A stretch of DNA of 64,000 nucleotides. It comes from Oscheius dolichura (taxonomy: Eukaryota; Nematoda; Chromadorea; Rhabditida; Rhabditidae). Position numbers and translations under genes: made by a program. Each line of letters opens with the position of its first letter. The stretch's first letter is position 1. The notes under the pieces were generated by a model. The model was not told the DNA's origin and searched no databases. It saw only the letters and a program-made list of their open reading frames with translations. Location of the stretch: assembly GCA_932521035.1 (NCBI GenBank), contig OW051493.1:1116001-1180000 (forward strand), in the 5' to 3' direction. Positions 1 through 10,527 of this stretch are shown in pieces.

Positions 1-349
1 AGAAACATTATTCCATTTATTTTTTGAATTACTATAGTGGGCGTGAAACATTATTGTGAATCGGGATCTGTTCTTATAAGAATCGACTAGTGAACAATAT
101 TCAAGCGGGCGCAGTGCTTTATAATTTTGATAACCTCATTGTATATAGAGTTTTGGTAATAAAAAAATGTAAAAGAAACAGTGGCATGCCATATTTCGAA
201 GAAAATTGATTGGGGACGTTTTCTTTTGGGAAATTGTTTCGTAACTTTTATAAATTCAGCCGAGAAACTGTTATAATAGTTCAAGGAACTGATTAGAGGA
301 AAAACTAATTGTGAAAAAATCAGAATATAATTGTGGTGACTACTTTCAG

Positions 350-877
350 ATGACGGTCCATATGAAGCGGTCCGCCCCGATCTCCAGGATACCATCAACC
401 ATAATGGACTGCTCTTCTTCTTGGGATCCAATATTTTGACAGGTGAACACGACATAGCGACCACATAATGTAGTTGGCCAATAGTTACAATTTTATAATC
501 TTTTTGAAAAGTGGGAAAATTTTAAATGATCGTACCAAGTCACCATTTCTCCCCTTTTTTATAAAAGTTGGCCAAAAGCTCAAAATTCCACAAAATTATA
601 CCAATTCATTGCGTTTTGTGGTTTCTGGAGTCAAATTGGCTGTCTAACTGTCTACCTGTGGCTCTATTTTGCAAAATCACGTTTTACCTTTCAAAGACCA
701 TTTTTTCCACCGTTCTATCCAATTTTTCCATTTTTAGGACTGGTAAACATCTCGATGAACACAATAGGCGTGGACGACGAAGTAGCCATGCTGATTCTGT
801 TCGCCTACATGGGATTAATGAGTCTAATAGTGAATATTCTCCGCTATCGGGCCCAAAAGAAGGAAATCCTCCTCTAG
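350..877 (+). CDS. PIGW: PIG-W/GWT1-like GPI inositol acyltransferase, last two exons (5' part lies outside the window)
   Basis: Two exons, 350-442 and 738-877, join in frame (split Gly codon) and end at TAG 875-877. The peptide reads NGLLFFLGSNILTG, then LVNISMNTIGVDDEVAML, then ILFAYMGLMSLIVNILRYRA, and stops shortly after. The NGL-FF-(L)-AN-LTGLVN-S-MNT block is the conserved last luminal/TM segment of PIG-W, the ER membrane enzyme that acylates the inositol of glucosaminyl-PI during GPI-anchor synthesis. Two hydrophobic segments match the last two transmembrane helices of the family. An AATAAA occurs at 1051, inside a repeat that is duplicated elsewhere (see 1024-1510). No upstream exon is recognisable in 1-349, so most of the gene must lie before the window. 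The family call rests on this C-terminal motif only. Confidence 0.8.
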
Positions 878-1023
878 TTCTCATTTTCCCGGTCATTTTA
901 CTTATTTATACAGGTGAGAGGAGCCAAAAGAAGTTGCCAAATGCTCAATTGATGTCAAATTGTACTTGAATCATTCCATGACGCTTTATATTGTATTTTA
1001 TACTGGATTACGGGAAAAATGAA

Positions 1024-1510
1024 CAATTTTCTATAAGAAAATGAAGAAGAAATAAAGAATTCTATGTTTTTATGGGTGAATATAGAGGATTATCAAGATA
1101 ACAATGCAATGCGCTTGTAATTTAGTGGAAAATTAGAGGTTTCCTGATTTTTAGAGAATCTACCACGGCTGTTGGATACGATTGCTGCAAGTCCTTTAAA
1201 TTTCCCGGTTATTGCTACAGGATTACTGTAGTTATGCTCAGTTTTATTCAGTTGATAGTGTAACGAAAGGGGAACTACACTTTTAGCGGCCCACACATGG
1301 ACAAACACCCGGGCGCCCCGCGTTACGTAACATATCTTCTGTCCGAAATTTGTCCGGCTACAGATTGTTTTGTCGGGTCGGTTGAGACGTGACCGGGTTG
1401 ATTAGAGCCGTCTTTTCGTGCTCTCCAACTAGATCTTTGAATTTTAGAAATCGAACAAGAAATGACCGAGATACGGACACAAACACCCGACACTCCCGTC
1501 TACTGCCAAA
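1024..1510. repeat. Copy 1 of a ~490 bp near-identical duplication (contains a family B element)
   Basis: From caattttctataagaaaatg onward this segment matches 51328-51800 almost base for base, with only a handful of substitutions by eye. The last ~210 bp (about 1298-1510) are a family B element: they contain ccgagatacggacacaaaca and the block caactagatctttgaatttt, shared with seven other places in the window. The leading ~275 bp occur only in these two copies. Confidence 0.9.
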
Positions 1511-1612
1511 AACAGGCGTTTATTCACTTACATAGTGGTTTTTTATATAACAAGGAGAGCTGTCATATCGGAGTCCAATAGTACCAGATCACTTTCTTAT
1601 ACCGAATATGTA

Positions 1613-1805
1613 ACCGAACTTTTTTTTGAGCTGAAGAATTGAGAGTAGGCTCATTCGAACCGATAATTTTTGCTGCGCCGAACTGCACTTTTAAAATAAT
1701 TTGAAAGTGAGGCAGTGAGGAAGAAGCGAGCTTTTAAATTTCCAAAATTGACACACGTTTTTTTGTGCTAGCGTGACGAGAGTAGTGTCATTCGATGGCG
1801 CTTTT
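1613..1805 (-). repeat. Family A repeat, partial copy, reverse orientation
   Basis: Contains gagagtaggctcattcgaac and the flanking aaagtgagg...gcgagcttttaaattt block found in the family A copies at 5535-6108, 12381-14095 and 23325-23695. It is diverged and lacks the GC-rich half of the family. Confidence 0.75.
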
Positions 1806-1880
1806 GCTCCAACTGGGAATATCACCGAAACTCCTCGTCAGTTTATCTTCTTATACATCCATACAAAAGAGAAGTTACAG

Positions 1881-3124
1881 TATTCTTCAACGTGGCCCAA
1901 GTGAGGAAATGTGTCTCGAATTCGACACATCTGGATATCGACGCGGCTAGTACCTGCCTGCCGAGCAAGAAATGTATCAATGGAGAGTGCAGAATGTGAG
2001 TTTCCTTATTTTTTTTCCGTAGAATGGGACAAATTATTAGCCAAACCCCGTTCTTTTCATGGAATTTGGAAGTTTTGGATCCTTCGGTCTGCAACTAGTG
2101 GCGTTTTTTTTAATGAAAAATTATATATGAACATCTTGAAACATTAGCTTCCGTCCCTTCCTGTCCATTGAGCAATCATGAAGCAAATCAGACTGTAGAA
2201 TGTTTTGTTCTTCCAATATAAACCAGTGTCTATCTCCGGCGACGCTATAGAACAAAGAAACTGATAAATAGGGGCTCCTTTATTACTTTGTAGGGTGTAA
2301 TTTTGGCAACATATTACATAAACATAGCGCTTTTAGTTTCAAAGGCTATACTTATTCTTTCGGTGAATGCTCTTGTTTGAATGGGAAAATTCAATACGAG
2401 TCTCCTTTTTTTTTCTTTATTTACTGAAAAGCAATCGGTTTTACTTTCTCGTCCCTCACATGCTAAACAATTGAACCTATGAAAAAGAAAAAGAACTGGG
2501 CCGCAAAATTCTAACAAAGATGAAGATTATTAGTTTTTTTTCCATTGGGAAGCACTATGCCAAGTAACAAATTATATAAGGGAATTGTTATAAAATACCC
2601 TGGAAACTGAAAGTTTAGGAAACTTTGGCCCGGAGAATATGGCTGCATAATGGATCTGGAATGTTTTGCTCGTTGTCCAAATATGAGAAGAGGAAGAGTG
2701 ACAAGAATGTGGCACAGTGTCAATGCAAGGATGGCCTGATGCTCTATGGGCGTTGTTGTGAGTCTTTCTGCCATTTTTCGCTGATTTTACCCGTAAAAGG
2801 GTGATTAGGACAGTTTTCCCTTTCGTTACCGCGTTTATTTCCGTTCTATGGAGACCATATAACTTTCATCTGGGAAGTTTTTATCAATCCGCGATCTGAA
2901 TTTTGAACTGAACTTTTCTTGTTTTCCCTGGGCAATAAATTCCCGGTTGGAAAAATATGGGCAATGGACCTGGTTTCTTCCAAAGAAAATACCCCAATTT
3001 CAGTCGTCCGAAAGGTTTCCACGAATCCGGAGCATACTGTATGCATGACGATGAGGACACATTCTGGACAGATGCCGACGCCCAGGATCAACTGAAGGCG
3101 CTACTCAACGCCGGCTCCTGCTAA
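1881..3124 (+). CDS. Cysteine-rich EB-module-like secreted protein, damaged or incompletely modelled
   Basis: Three putative exons: 1881-1995, 2619-2757 and 3004-3124. The first encodes CVSNSTHLDIDAASTC then LPSKKCINGECR. The second starts KLWPGEYGCIMDLECFARCP and ends, in a different frame, AQCQCKDGLMLYGRCC. The third reads RPKGFHESGAYCMHDDEDTF and ends at TAA 3122-3124 after NAGSC. Cysteine spacing (C-x3-D-x2-C-x3-C ... CQC-x2-G-x5-GRC) is that of nematode EB modules, which occur in secreted or extracellular proteins. The frames do not connect: exon 2 needs a one-base shift between FARCP and QCQCKDG, and the junction to exon 3 is also out of phase. Either there are assembly errors, a missed mini-exon, or this is a decaying gene. 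No signal peptide exon was found upstream, where a family A repeat sits. Confidence 0.5.
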
Positions 3125-3340
3125 CCGAATTCACCCTGTTCCATACATTTTCTGACTGTTCATCCATGTTTTCTCTGAACTCCGAGCTTGTGTTTAATTC
3201 TACCGATTGAGTTTCTCGGCATTTTCTTTTGTCCTCTCAAAATATTGCTTTCCAATATAAGACGGATTGATTTTTTTAATGTTTATTAACAATTTTAACG
3301 AGTAGTTGCGCATACAAAATGGTTTTGTCTACAGTTTTCA

Positions 3341-4796
3341 TCAAGTAGCGGCAATCATGCAGAAAAGGTCATAAAAACTAGAAGTACACGGTGCGTTGAA
3401 CCAGCGACCAAGCTGGGCTGGCAATGAAGGATTTGCAGCCATCTAAAACATAGCGGTCTTCTTCTAGATTTTTATATTTTTTACCGTCATGCAATTATAA
3501 CCAGCCATTGGATTCCCGTCCCAATTCTCGTAGGGGCCGTACTAAAGGATATTACATAACAATGAATGAAAGGAGACGTTACCATAGTTCCATCAGTCCA
3601 ATACCATGAGCCTAGCATCCCTGTCGGTGAATAACCACCCATGAAAACAAAGTTAGTCGCACCAACAATGTTATCTAGGAAGGAAATTCATTGGTTCGAC
3701 TAAATTGTTTCTAAATATATCGACAAATGATTCCAAATGTTCCTTCTAAGAACCGCTTTCTTCTTTAAAATCTAGGTGTAGCAGGGTATTTGGTCGCGGT
3801 GGTTTGATCAAACAATTGAGCCAAATGCTTTCTAAAAAAAGTTTATCCCCGTAGTGAACTCTTTTTGTACATTCCTGTCAAGCCACGCTGGCACCTTTGA
3901 GTTCCTCTTTTCAAGATAGTGATTAAGAGTTTTGCTCCATTTGCATGGCCATAAAATCCAGACGCATTGATAAAATTAGTCGCCGTTCAAAAAAATGAAA
4001 CCTACTGAGGATAAAAGCATTTTCATCCGCATTATGAATGGAAGCCAATGTTGCACCAGCCACCACAGCATCACACCTTGTATTATCTACGGTGCCTGCT
4101 GATGCTGGTACAACCAGATAGCAGAAATTGATGGCTGGATTGAGTACCCACGAGGGAGGACACACTGAAACACAGAAATTAAATAGGAACGATCGGAAAT
4201 GGAGGGTTTTCACTGATCCCTATTCTTTTTTTTGTTCAGTTTTAGTCGAAAATGACTTTTGGCGCGCTCTTTCAAACCGCTCTAACTCCTCTAAAGAACC
4301 ACTTTCCGAGAGGCTATTATCGCTTTTCGCCACCTCATCAACCTCACCAAATGCTCGCCGCGTTCGACTAATTCGACCTTGCTTATTTGTTTTGCTTCTA
4401 TCAGAATTTTATGGCGAACAAGATGAAATAGGTCATGTTCCATGAAAATAAAGAATCGTTTAGATATAACCCAAAATAGAATTTTTGGGGTGAAACTAGC
4501 GTTTTTGCAGATGGGTTGCTCACTTCCTGTTGTTGTGGTTGTAGTCGTCGTCGTTGTGGTCGATGTGGTCGTAGTTGGCTCGGCAGTTGCCTGACTGGTC
4601 GTTTCGGCCGTCATATCCAACACGGTCGTCAGTAAAACGGAGGTTGTCGCTTCCATCTCGTCCTCGTACATATCGTCCGCTGGAAACCTCATTGAAAGGA
4701 GAATAAAATAGACTTACGGGTTACGGTAGGGATGCAGGAGGAGGCAAGGGGAAGACGGCATAGGAATAAAAGAAGAACAGCTCTAAAAGCAGCCAT
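3341..4796 (-). CDS. Secreted C-type lectin-domain protein with Thr-rich linker
   Basis: Six exons on the minus strand: 4796-4718, 4679-4524, 4164-4006, 3674-3583, 3541-3485 and 3442-3341; 214 residues, all junctions in phase. Residues 1-~20 are a signal peptide (MAAFRAVLLLFLCRLPLASS). A Thr-rich stretch around residues 45-75, probably O-glycosylated, precedes one CTLD starting at CPPSWVLNPAINFC. Landmarks are C-x3-VAGATLASIH-x3-EN, WYWTDG, the late cysteines in YNCMT and NAPCTS, and the final LFCMI. No EPN or QPD sugar-binding triplet is visible, so calcium-dependent sugar binding is doubtful. The architecture, single CTLD plus mucin-like linker, matches the large nematode clec family of secreted, often intestinal or immune-related proteins; the specific role here is inference. 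Confidence 0.85.
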
Positions 4797-5163
4797 ATCA
4801 CGCGCTAATCGGTCGGGATAATGGCGACGAGAAAGGGATACGCCTTTTCACCGCAGCTACAGATCGCACCGCCATTGCACTTGCTAATCAAACGAGAAAC
4901 AGAAAGACTGGTGGCTAGCGCCCTCACAGCCAGCGGTGCGAGAAAGATTTGATTCCCCCCCGAAAATTAGTTTGATTTTGTTGTTGGCAAGAAGCCCTTC
5001 TCTTTTATTCTCCTATCAATACCGCTCTGCCCCCTTCTCCCTTTTAACAAACTTCTAGAACTTAATGGATTCCGGTAACCGTATTTATATCATATTTTAC
5101 TTGTTGTTAAAGAAATCGTTCGTTTTACTTTAACCGAGATTACGAACAGAGAACAAATAGGAA

Positions 5164-5485
5164 ATGGAAGCGGAGGAAGGATTTATAAAGGAGATCAGCT
5201 ATATTTTGGGTGAGTTTTAGAATTCCGTAAATGAAGAAGAATAGTTTAGAAAAGTTGCTGTGAAGGAGGTCTTCTGGTCAAAGGAACATCCGCTCGAAGA
5301 ATATAAACAGGGGATCGAGGCTCTCGTCACGGTACAATCAAGCTTTTGTTGTTCAATAAAAACAACTTTTTAGCATCGGCATCGAAACATTGTACGCCTG
5401 TTCGGAACTCTTTGGGACGGGGAGAATGCCGCAAATTATTTGGGTTATGTAATGGAATATATGGAAGAGAGCACGCTTCACTATG
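5164..5485 (+). pseudogene. Protein kinase-like N-lobe fragment, truncated
   Basis: Three exons, 5164-5213, 5250-5331 and 5374-5485, join in phase. The peptide contains YILGEKVAVKEVFWSKEHPL (VAVK with the ATP-binding Lys), HRHRNIVRLFGTLW (subdomain IV) and GYVMEYMEESTLHY (hinge). The style recalls MAP3K/TAK1-like kinases of nematodes. A normal Gly-rich loop is missing before VAVK, and nothing resembling HRD, DFG or the C-lobe follows. The donor after HY leads into an intron holding a family A element (5535-6108), beyond which a minus-strand gene begins. Most likely a truncated or decayed gene copy. A C-lobe in exons I failed to recognise between 6109 and 6400 cannot be excluded. Confidence 0.55.
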
Positions 5486-5534
5486 GTTTGCCCCTTTATT
5501 TTAAACTGGAAACGATTTTTAAGTTATTTATAAC

Positions 5535-6108
5535 AAGACTAGAAGAGCCCAGCTTTATTGAGGACACCCCTGTTGTGTGTTGGCCAAGGTTCTTCCTTCA
5601 AAGTCGGGTCAAGATCCGAATTTGAAAAAACGAAAAGCGAAACCATTTTTAACCATTTTTTTTTTAGCTGAGAAATTGAGAGTAGGCTCATTCGAACCGA
5701 TAATTTTTTCTGCGCACGACTGCACTTTTAGATTTTTTTGAAAGTGAGGGAGTGAGGAGGAAGCGAGCTTTTAAATTTCGAAAATGGCACGATCGTTTTT
5801 TGAGCTAGCGCGATGAGAGTAGGCTCATTCGATGGCGTTTCTTGGCGTATTGGCGGTTTATTTTTTGCTAAGCTCTGACGCGTAACAGGGACGAATCGAC
5901 AGCACTTTACCAAAGTTAAGCCCTTTTTCTATAGCCAGCCGGGTTTGGTCAGCCGGTGGTTAAAATGATCTGGGATTGGTCAAAGCCTGGGATCTCGACC
6001 AAACCGATGGAACGGGGGAGACTCTAACGCGAAGCCTCCGCCAACACAAAACGGGGGCGTCGGCCGGCCAAGGCGCCCCTCACAATAAAACTGGGCTCTT
6101 CTAGTCAT
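5535..6108 (-). mobile_element. Family A non-autonomous element with terminal inverted repeats
   Basis: The left end reads gactagaagagcccagcttt and the right end is its inverse (aactgggctcttctagtc), giving ~24 bp terminal inverted repeats bounding ~570 bp. Internally it matches the family A units at 12381-14095 in reverse, including the doubled atgagcctactctca block and the GC-rich end. No transposase is encoded. It interrupts the kinase-like fragment. Confidence 0.75.
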
Positions 6109-6424
6109 CTTACATCTTTAGCGAAACCAAAAGTAATGTTTCATGGTATTAAGAGCCATAAAGACTCTTTGGCTTTATTGTACAATAGGTCAATCGAACC
6201 TTTAAAATTTCCATCTGGTGACCCACAATGCAACGAAGTTCTGACAAAGGTTACTGCTCGTGAGACCTGATAGAATAAAAATATAAAGAAGATACGTAAG
6301 TACAGGGAAAATATAGAAAGTCTTTGCACGGCGAGGATTTATTAACGAGTATCCTTGAAAAACGATTTCTCATTTTGCCGGCGATAGTGAAAAAAAAAAC
6401 TCGTATCGGCTGCCAGGGCTCGCT

Positions 6425-8654
6425 TTATTCATAGCCTCGATATATGGCCTCGTCGATTTGTTCCTTCTTGAGGGCGACACAGTTGGTGATCTCTATCAGA
6501 TTGTCTTCCAGCTTGTTCTTCAACTCCTCGTAATCGGCCATTGCGATGATATCCTCATTGCCTACATCCATCTCCATATAATGACGGTTTACGTTACCTA
6601 CTGCCACATATTTAATAGTGATACCATTTGCACGGCACTAAAAATATTAATGTATATTTTATAATTCTGTACAACAGGGGGATTTCAGCTACTCTCTATA
6701 ATCTTAAAAAACCGACCCGATCAATTATATTTTGTCTATCAGACTAGAAAATTGTCTTGCGTGGGCTCTCCATCGATAATAATAATCATTAGAGCCGTTC
6801 GAGGTTGAGGATTAGCATCAGGGCGCAGTCCCCACCACCATAGCATTTCATTAATAGCCGTATAGGTTGGTGTCCACCCATTGGTATATTTTGAGAGAGC
6901 ATAATGTGCTGCTTTGTAATATTCATCATCGGACCAGTTTGCTCCGGTTCTTTCAGCCCAATAACCATAATGTGGTTTAGTAACAATCCAACCATATTGT
7001 AAGAAAAATATACGAGACATCCTGGGCAACCACGTTTTAGCAGCATAGAGAAAGTCAGCCATCTAAATATTGTGTTATTCCAGAAGAAAAAAAAAAACAG
7101 GGCGCACCCTTTGGAAATTCTGAGGATCGTTTGAATTAATTGAATTGGAGCCATCAATCACAAACAGAATCGATTCAAATGCCGGCTCCCTTCGTGAATC
7201 CTGCGTACAAGATTCCATCACGCAAACATATCTCTGAAATGGCCGGTAGTCGCCGGTGTTACTCACTGGCTTCGCCTCCAAATCATTGATCAACTTTTTG
7301 ATATCGTCCGGCTGTCTGTCCAGTATTGTGTTGTTCTTGATATCGATGAAGCCGCCCTTGCACCGGCAGCCACCCTTGCCATCAGGTTCCGAGTTCTTGT
7401 TGCAGTTGCTGCCGCCGTCGGGCACACGCGGATTCTCTCCACGGACACAAGCCAGCGGAAGACGGTCAAAAATCGGCACTTCCATTCTCAAAGATTTTCC
7501 ATTCTCAAAGACCATGGCGTAGTGTCCCTGGTCCGAGCAGGCCCGGTTGGGCAGGTCGGCCCTCCAGTGAGAGTCCTTCAGAATGCCCACTTGTATCCCA
7601 TGCGCCTTGTGGTAGAGCACCTTCCATTGGTTCGTCTCAAAGGTACAATCGCGTATCTTGTCGTTACAGTTCGGCTTCGTCGGCGGACGGCCCCGTCCTC
7701 CGGGCAGCCAGAACTTCCCTTTGCCCAGGTTGCCGCTCAGTTTAGCGCCATCCAGATAATCAGGAGTCGCAGCGTAACACTCCTCACAGATAGTCTAAAA
7801 CCCCTACTTTTTAGCGGAGAAAAGGCCAAGAAAACCTCGCAGACGTCATGAAAGTAGTTCAGGTCAACTTTCCCGTCCGAGTTCAATTTGGACGAGTACA
7901 GGTTACGGGTCAGCATGAGGTTGAATTTGCCGTCTTTGGACTTGATAAGGCGGTTACCGAAAGCGCTCCATCCGTATTTTGCCCCGACGCCGCAGAGACT
8001 TCCCGCGCCGGTTTCACCAAGATTGACTGCAAGGTGTACGGTAATGGAAATCAGTCGGAAGAAGCTCACCCTCTTTGAAGGCCTTCTTCCGGCAAATACT
8101 CTGCACCGACCTCTTCATCGGTCCTTCTTGAACGTAGACAAGATCTCCCGGCCGGCCACCAAATGCCGACATCCGACCGAGAACAACGGCCACATGTGTG
8201 AGCTCCTCCCCCACAGCCAATGAGAATAGCTGATTATTCGAATACTTGACAGTCGGCTTTTGGTAGCCCTTCGGGAGCTGAACTTTCGCCACGAGTTGCT
8301 CTTGTGTCTCAGTGAGAATAATCCAGCGCTGCGCCAGACGATCTTGAGCGGGAAGCAGTTCCCAGTCATCGGTGCAGCTGCTCTGCAGCTTTTAGCAGCG
8401 CCCGTGGATGTAGTGGCCAATGTCGCAAGTGCCCGTGATCATCCACTTGCAGATCAGTTGATTGTTATCCACAGAGGCGGTGTCTACGGCAAAACGACCC
8501 CAGTATTGACAGATTGCTTCAGCAGACACAATTTTTAACAAATAAAAACCCTTGAACGCTATTATACCGTAAAACCTCCATTACAACCCCCGCCCCCAAT
8601 ACGTATTTCCACTCCGTCAGAGACTGAAGGTATGGAAAAATACTTTATTATCAT
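6425..8654 (-). CDS. Extracellular-type protein with C-terminal von Willebrand factor A domain
   Basis: Exons on the minus strand: 8654-8576 (tentative), 8516-8070, 8026-7836, 7794-7108, 7062-6745 and 6637-6425. The N-terminal half is Cys-containing with no recognised domain (for example TICEECYAATPDYL and the Gly/Cys-rich GGSNCNKNSEPDGKGGCRCK). The C-terminal ~200 residues form a vWA domain: ILFVIDGSNSINSN carries the MIDAS DxSxS signature, IIIIDGEPTQDN the later MIDAS acidic loop, and KYVAVGNVN a typical beta strand before the last helix. vWA domains mediate metal-dependent protein binding in secreted or matrix proteins. Problem: with the second exon read from 8516 there is an in-frame TAA at 8394-8392. 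A GT at GCC|GTAGAC with the acceptor CTGCAG just after the stop would remove it in phase, but that intron is long and GC-rich for this gene. No signal peptide is seen at the tentative start. Confidence 0.65.
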
Positions 8655-8881
8655 TTTGGCTGTTGTTGTTGAAAAGTCGAGCCATCGTCTGTTGTACTGA
8701 CACTCAGCGAAGATAACGGCCTGAAACATTTCTTCCCGTCACTCGGTCAGACTAAATTCAACCAACCTCGGTCCCATAGCCACAGATAAGACGATTTTAT
8801 CTATTCCCGTTCCAACTGTTCGAAGACGTGGCTCTCCTATTTTCGTAGACTGAAAAGGGATCTTTAGTGGGAGTCATACTA

Positions 8882-9777
8882 CTACTTCAATAAGTGGTGC
8901 ATGCACTTGGTGAGGGTATTAGTACCTCTGGTGAAGTCGTTATTTTTATCAGATATAATTTGTCCACCTGGAAAGAAAAGGAAAAGGAATAATGTTACGG
9001 GAAGGCTATAAGAAAGGGGAATGGAAATTGAGAATGGTGGCTAGGAATTCTTCAAAAAACTACAACTCTCTGGTTTTGTTACCTGCAGGTCAATGGTTTC
9101 ACTCTAAAAATGGGAAATACAGTAATTTTTTCAGAAGAAACTATCAAAGTAGATTAGCATGGAGTCAATGCCTGCTGAATAAAAAGAAATTATAAAATAG
9201 TTTAGGGAAAACATAACAAATTGGAAGAATTTCTGGGAAAGTGAGAAGTTAGCCGTCTTTCTTTCGAATTTTACCTCAAAAAAGCCGCTCCCCTGCACCC
9301 GTAAAGACTCGGCAGGAGGATCATCTTTATTCAAAACTGTTACAAAACTGTGACGGCTATTGCCTTGCCGAGACTTTACGGGTGCAGGGGATCGGACTAT
9401 CGAGCACCGAGTCTTTCTTTCTTCTAAAGCTTCAGGTGCCCCATGTATTGAGAACAGAAAGGAGAATCCAATGCATCTTCCATCATAATTTTTGGGCTAA
9501 TTATATTGGTTTCACGGCCTCGATAAGAAAGCACCAAGCTGATTAAGTCAATCCAATTTTGTCCACCTGTCCTCTTCCAACAGAAAAATTCGAGAATAAG
9601 CCCGTCCGGATCAACGCCTCTCTCATGCCAGCTCCTACCCTCAAACTCGTGAGTTTTATGGGTCCTGACTGGATAAGATGGAGGATGTTCAGGGAGAAGA
9701 CCTGCTGGTAGGGGGCAATGATAATTCGGGAATCTGGACAATGCAGAATGGAGATAAGGAATTGAAGTAAGCTCCAT
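8882..9777 (-). CDS. Small two-exon gene of unknown function
   Basis: Exons 9777-9567 and 8967-8882 join in phase to give 98 residues ending KCMHHLLK. The protein contains EGRSWHERGVDPDGLILEFF, then CWKRTGGQ across the junction. I recognise no domain, signal peptide or membrane segment. The intron (8968-9566) holds a family D foldback. Evidence for coding is a consistent frame, good donor and acceptor (ACAG|GTGGAC and TTTCCAG|GT) and unbiased composition. It may be a gene fragment or the 3' part of a longer gene. Confidence 0.4.
9286..9392. mobile_element. Family D foldback element
   Basis: Inverted ends cctgcacccgtaaagactcg and gagactttacgggtgcaggg enclose ~50 bp. The same foldback recurs at 27738-27856 and, damaged, at 28038-28162, with an end fragment at 34607-34640. 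There is no coding capacity; it is MITE-like. Confidence 0.8.
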
Positions 9778-10527
9778 TTTTTACCTTGAGGGGTTTGGGG
9801 ATTGCTCTGCTTCAATGGGAAATTATAAAGGCGGTGGAGCAACTCTGACTAATAGATTTATAGTATCATTCAAGCAAAAAAAAACTCGGGAAAAGGTTCT
9901 ACAGCGAAAATTAAAGGTATAGCTAATAGCTCGCGGTGAAGGCTACATGGGACACCAATCCGTTTGGCTGTAGCCCTCTCCAGTCAAAAGTTATAAAAGA
10001 TTGCACGAACTTAGGTCCTCCCCTAATAATTACGCCCAGCCCTGTTTTATACTGATTATAATAGTTTTACTAAGTAAATAATATAGCTAAGCGCTGTTCC
10101 AGTCAATTCTATCTTCGTATCCCCGGAACCCATTCAATTTCTCTCCGAATTTTCTGTTTTTTCGGTCTAATTTCTTTATTGGCCAAATTTGCTCTAATTC
10201 TTAAAAGTTCAATGATTTGGCGGGGGTTTAAAATACAACTGGGAGAACAGATTCTCATTCTTCTTATGAAAACCAGGAACCCCAAAATGAAGTGGTGAAG
10301 ACAGGAATAGGGAGATATCATCGTCTCAAACTCATTCTATCTGTTTCAAAAGTAACAAAATGAACAGAATCCAGTAATTGTGGTTATCAACAACTGGAGT
10401 AATGCCTCAAAGCTAAAGAAGTGCTTCTAAAACATTTTCAAATCTCAATCACACCATCAGAAGTAAAAAAACGAGCTACTGGGAAAAGACAAAAGATAAA
10501 GAAGCCGGAAAACATAGAAAATCCCAA
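9778..10527. other. Gene-free spacer
   Basis: No exon-like frame, RNA gene or repeat family is recognised between the small two-exon gene and the last exon of the GPCR. Confidence 0.5.
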
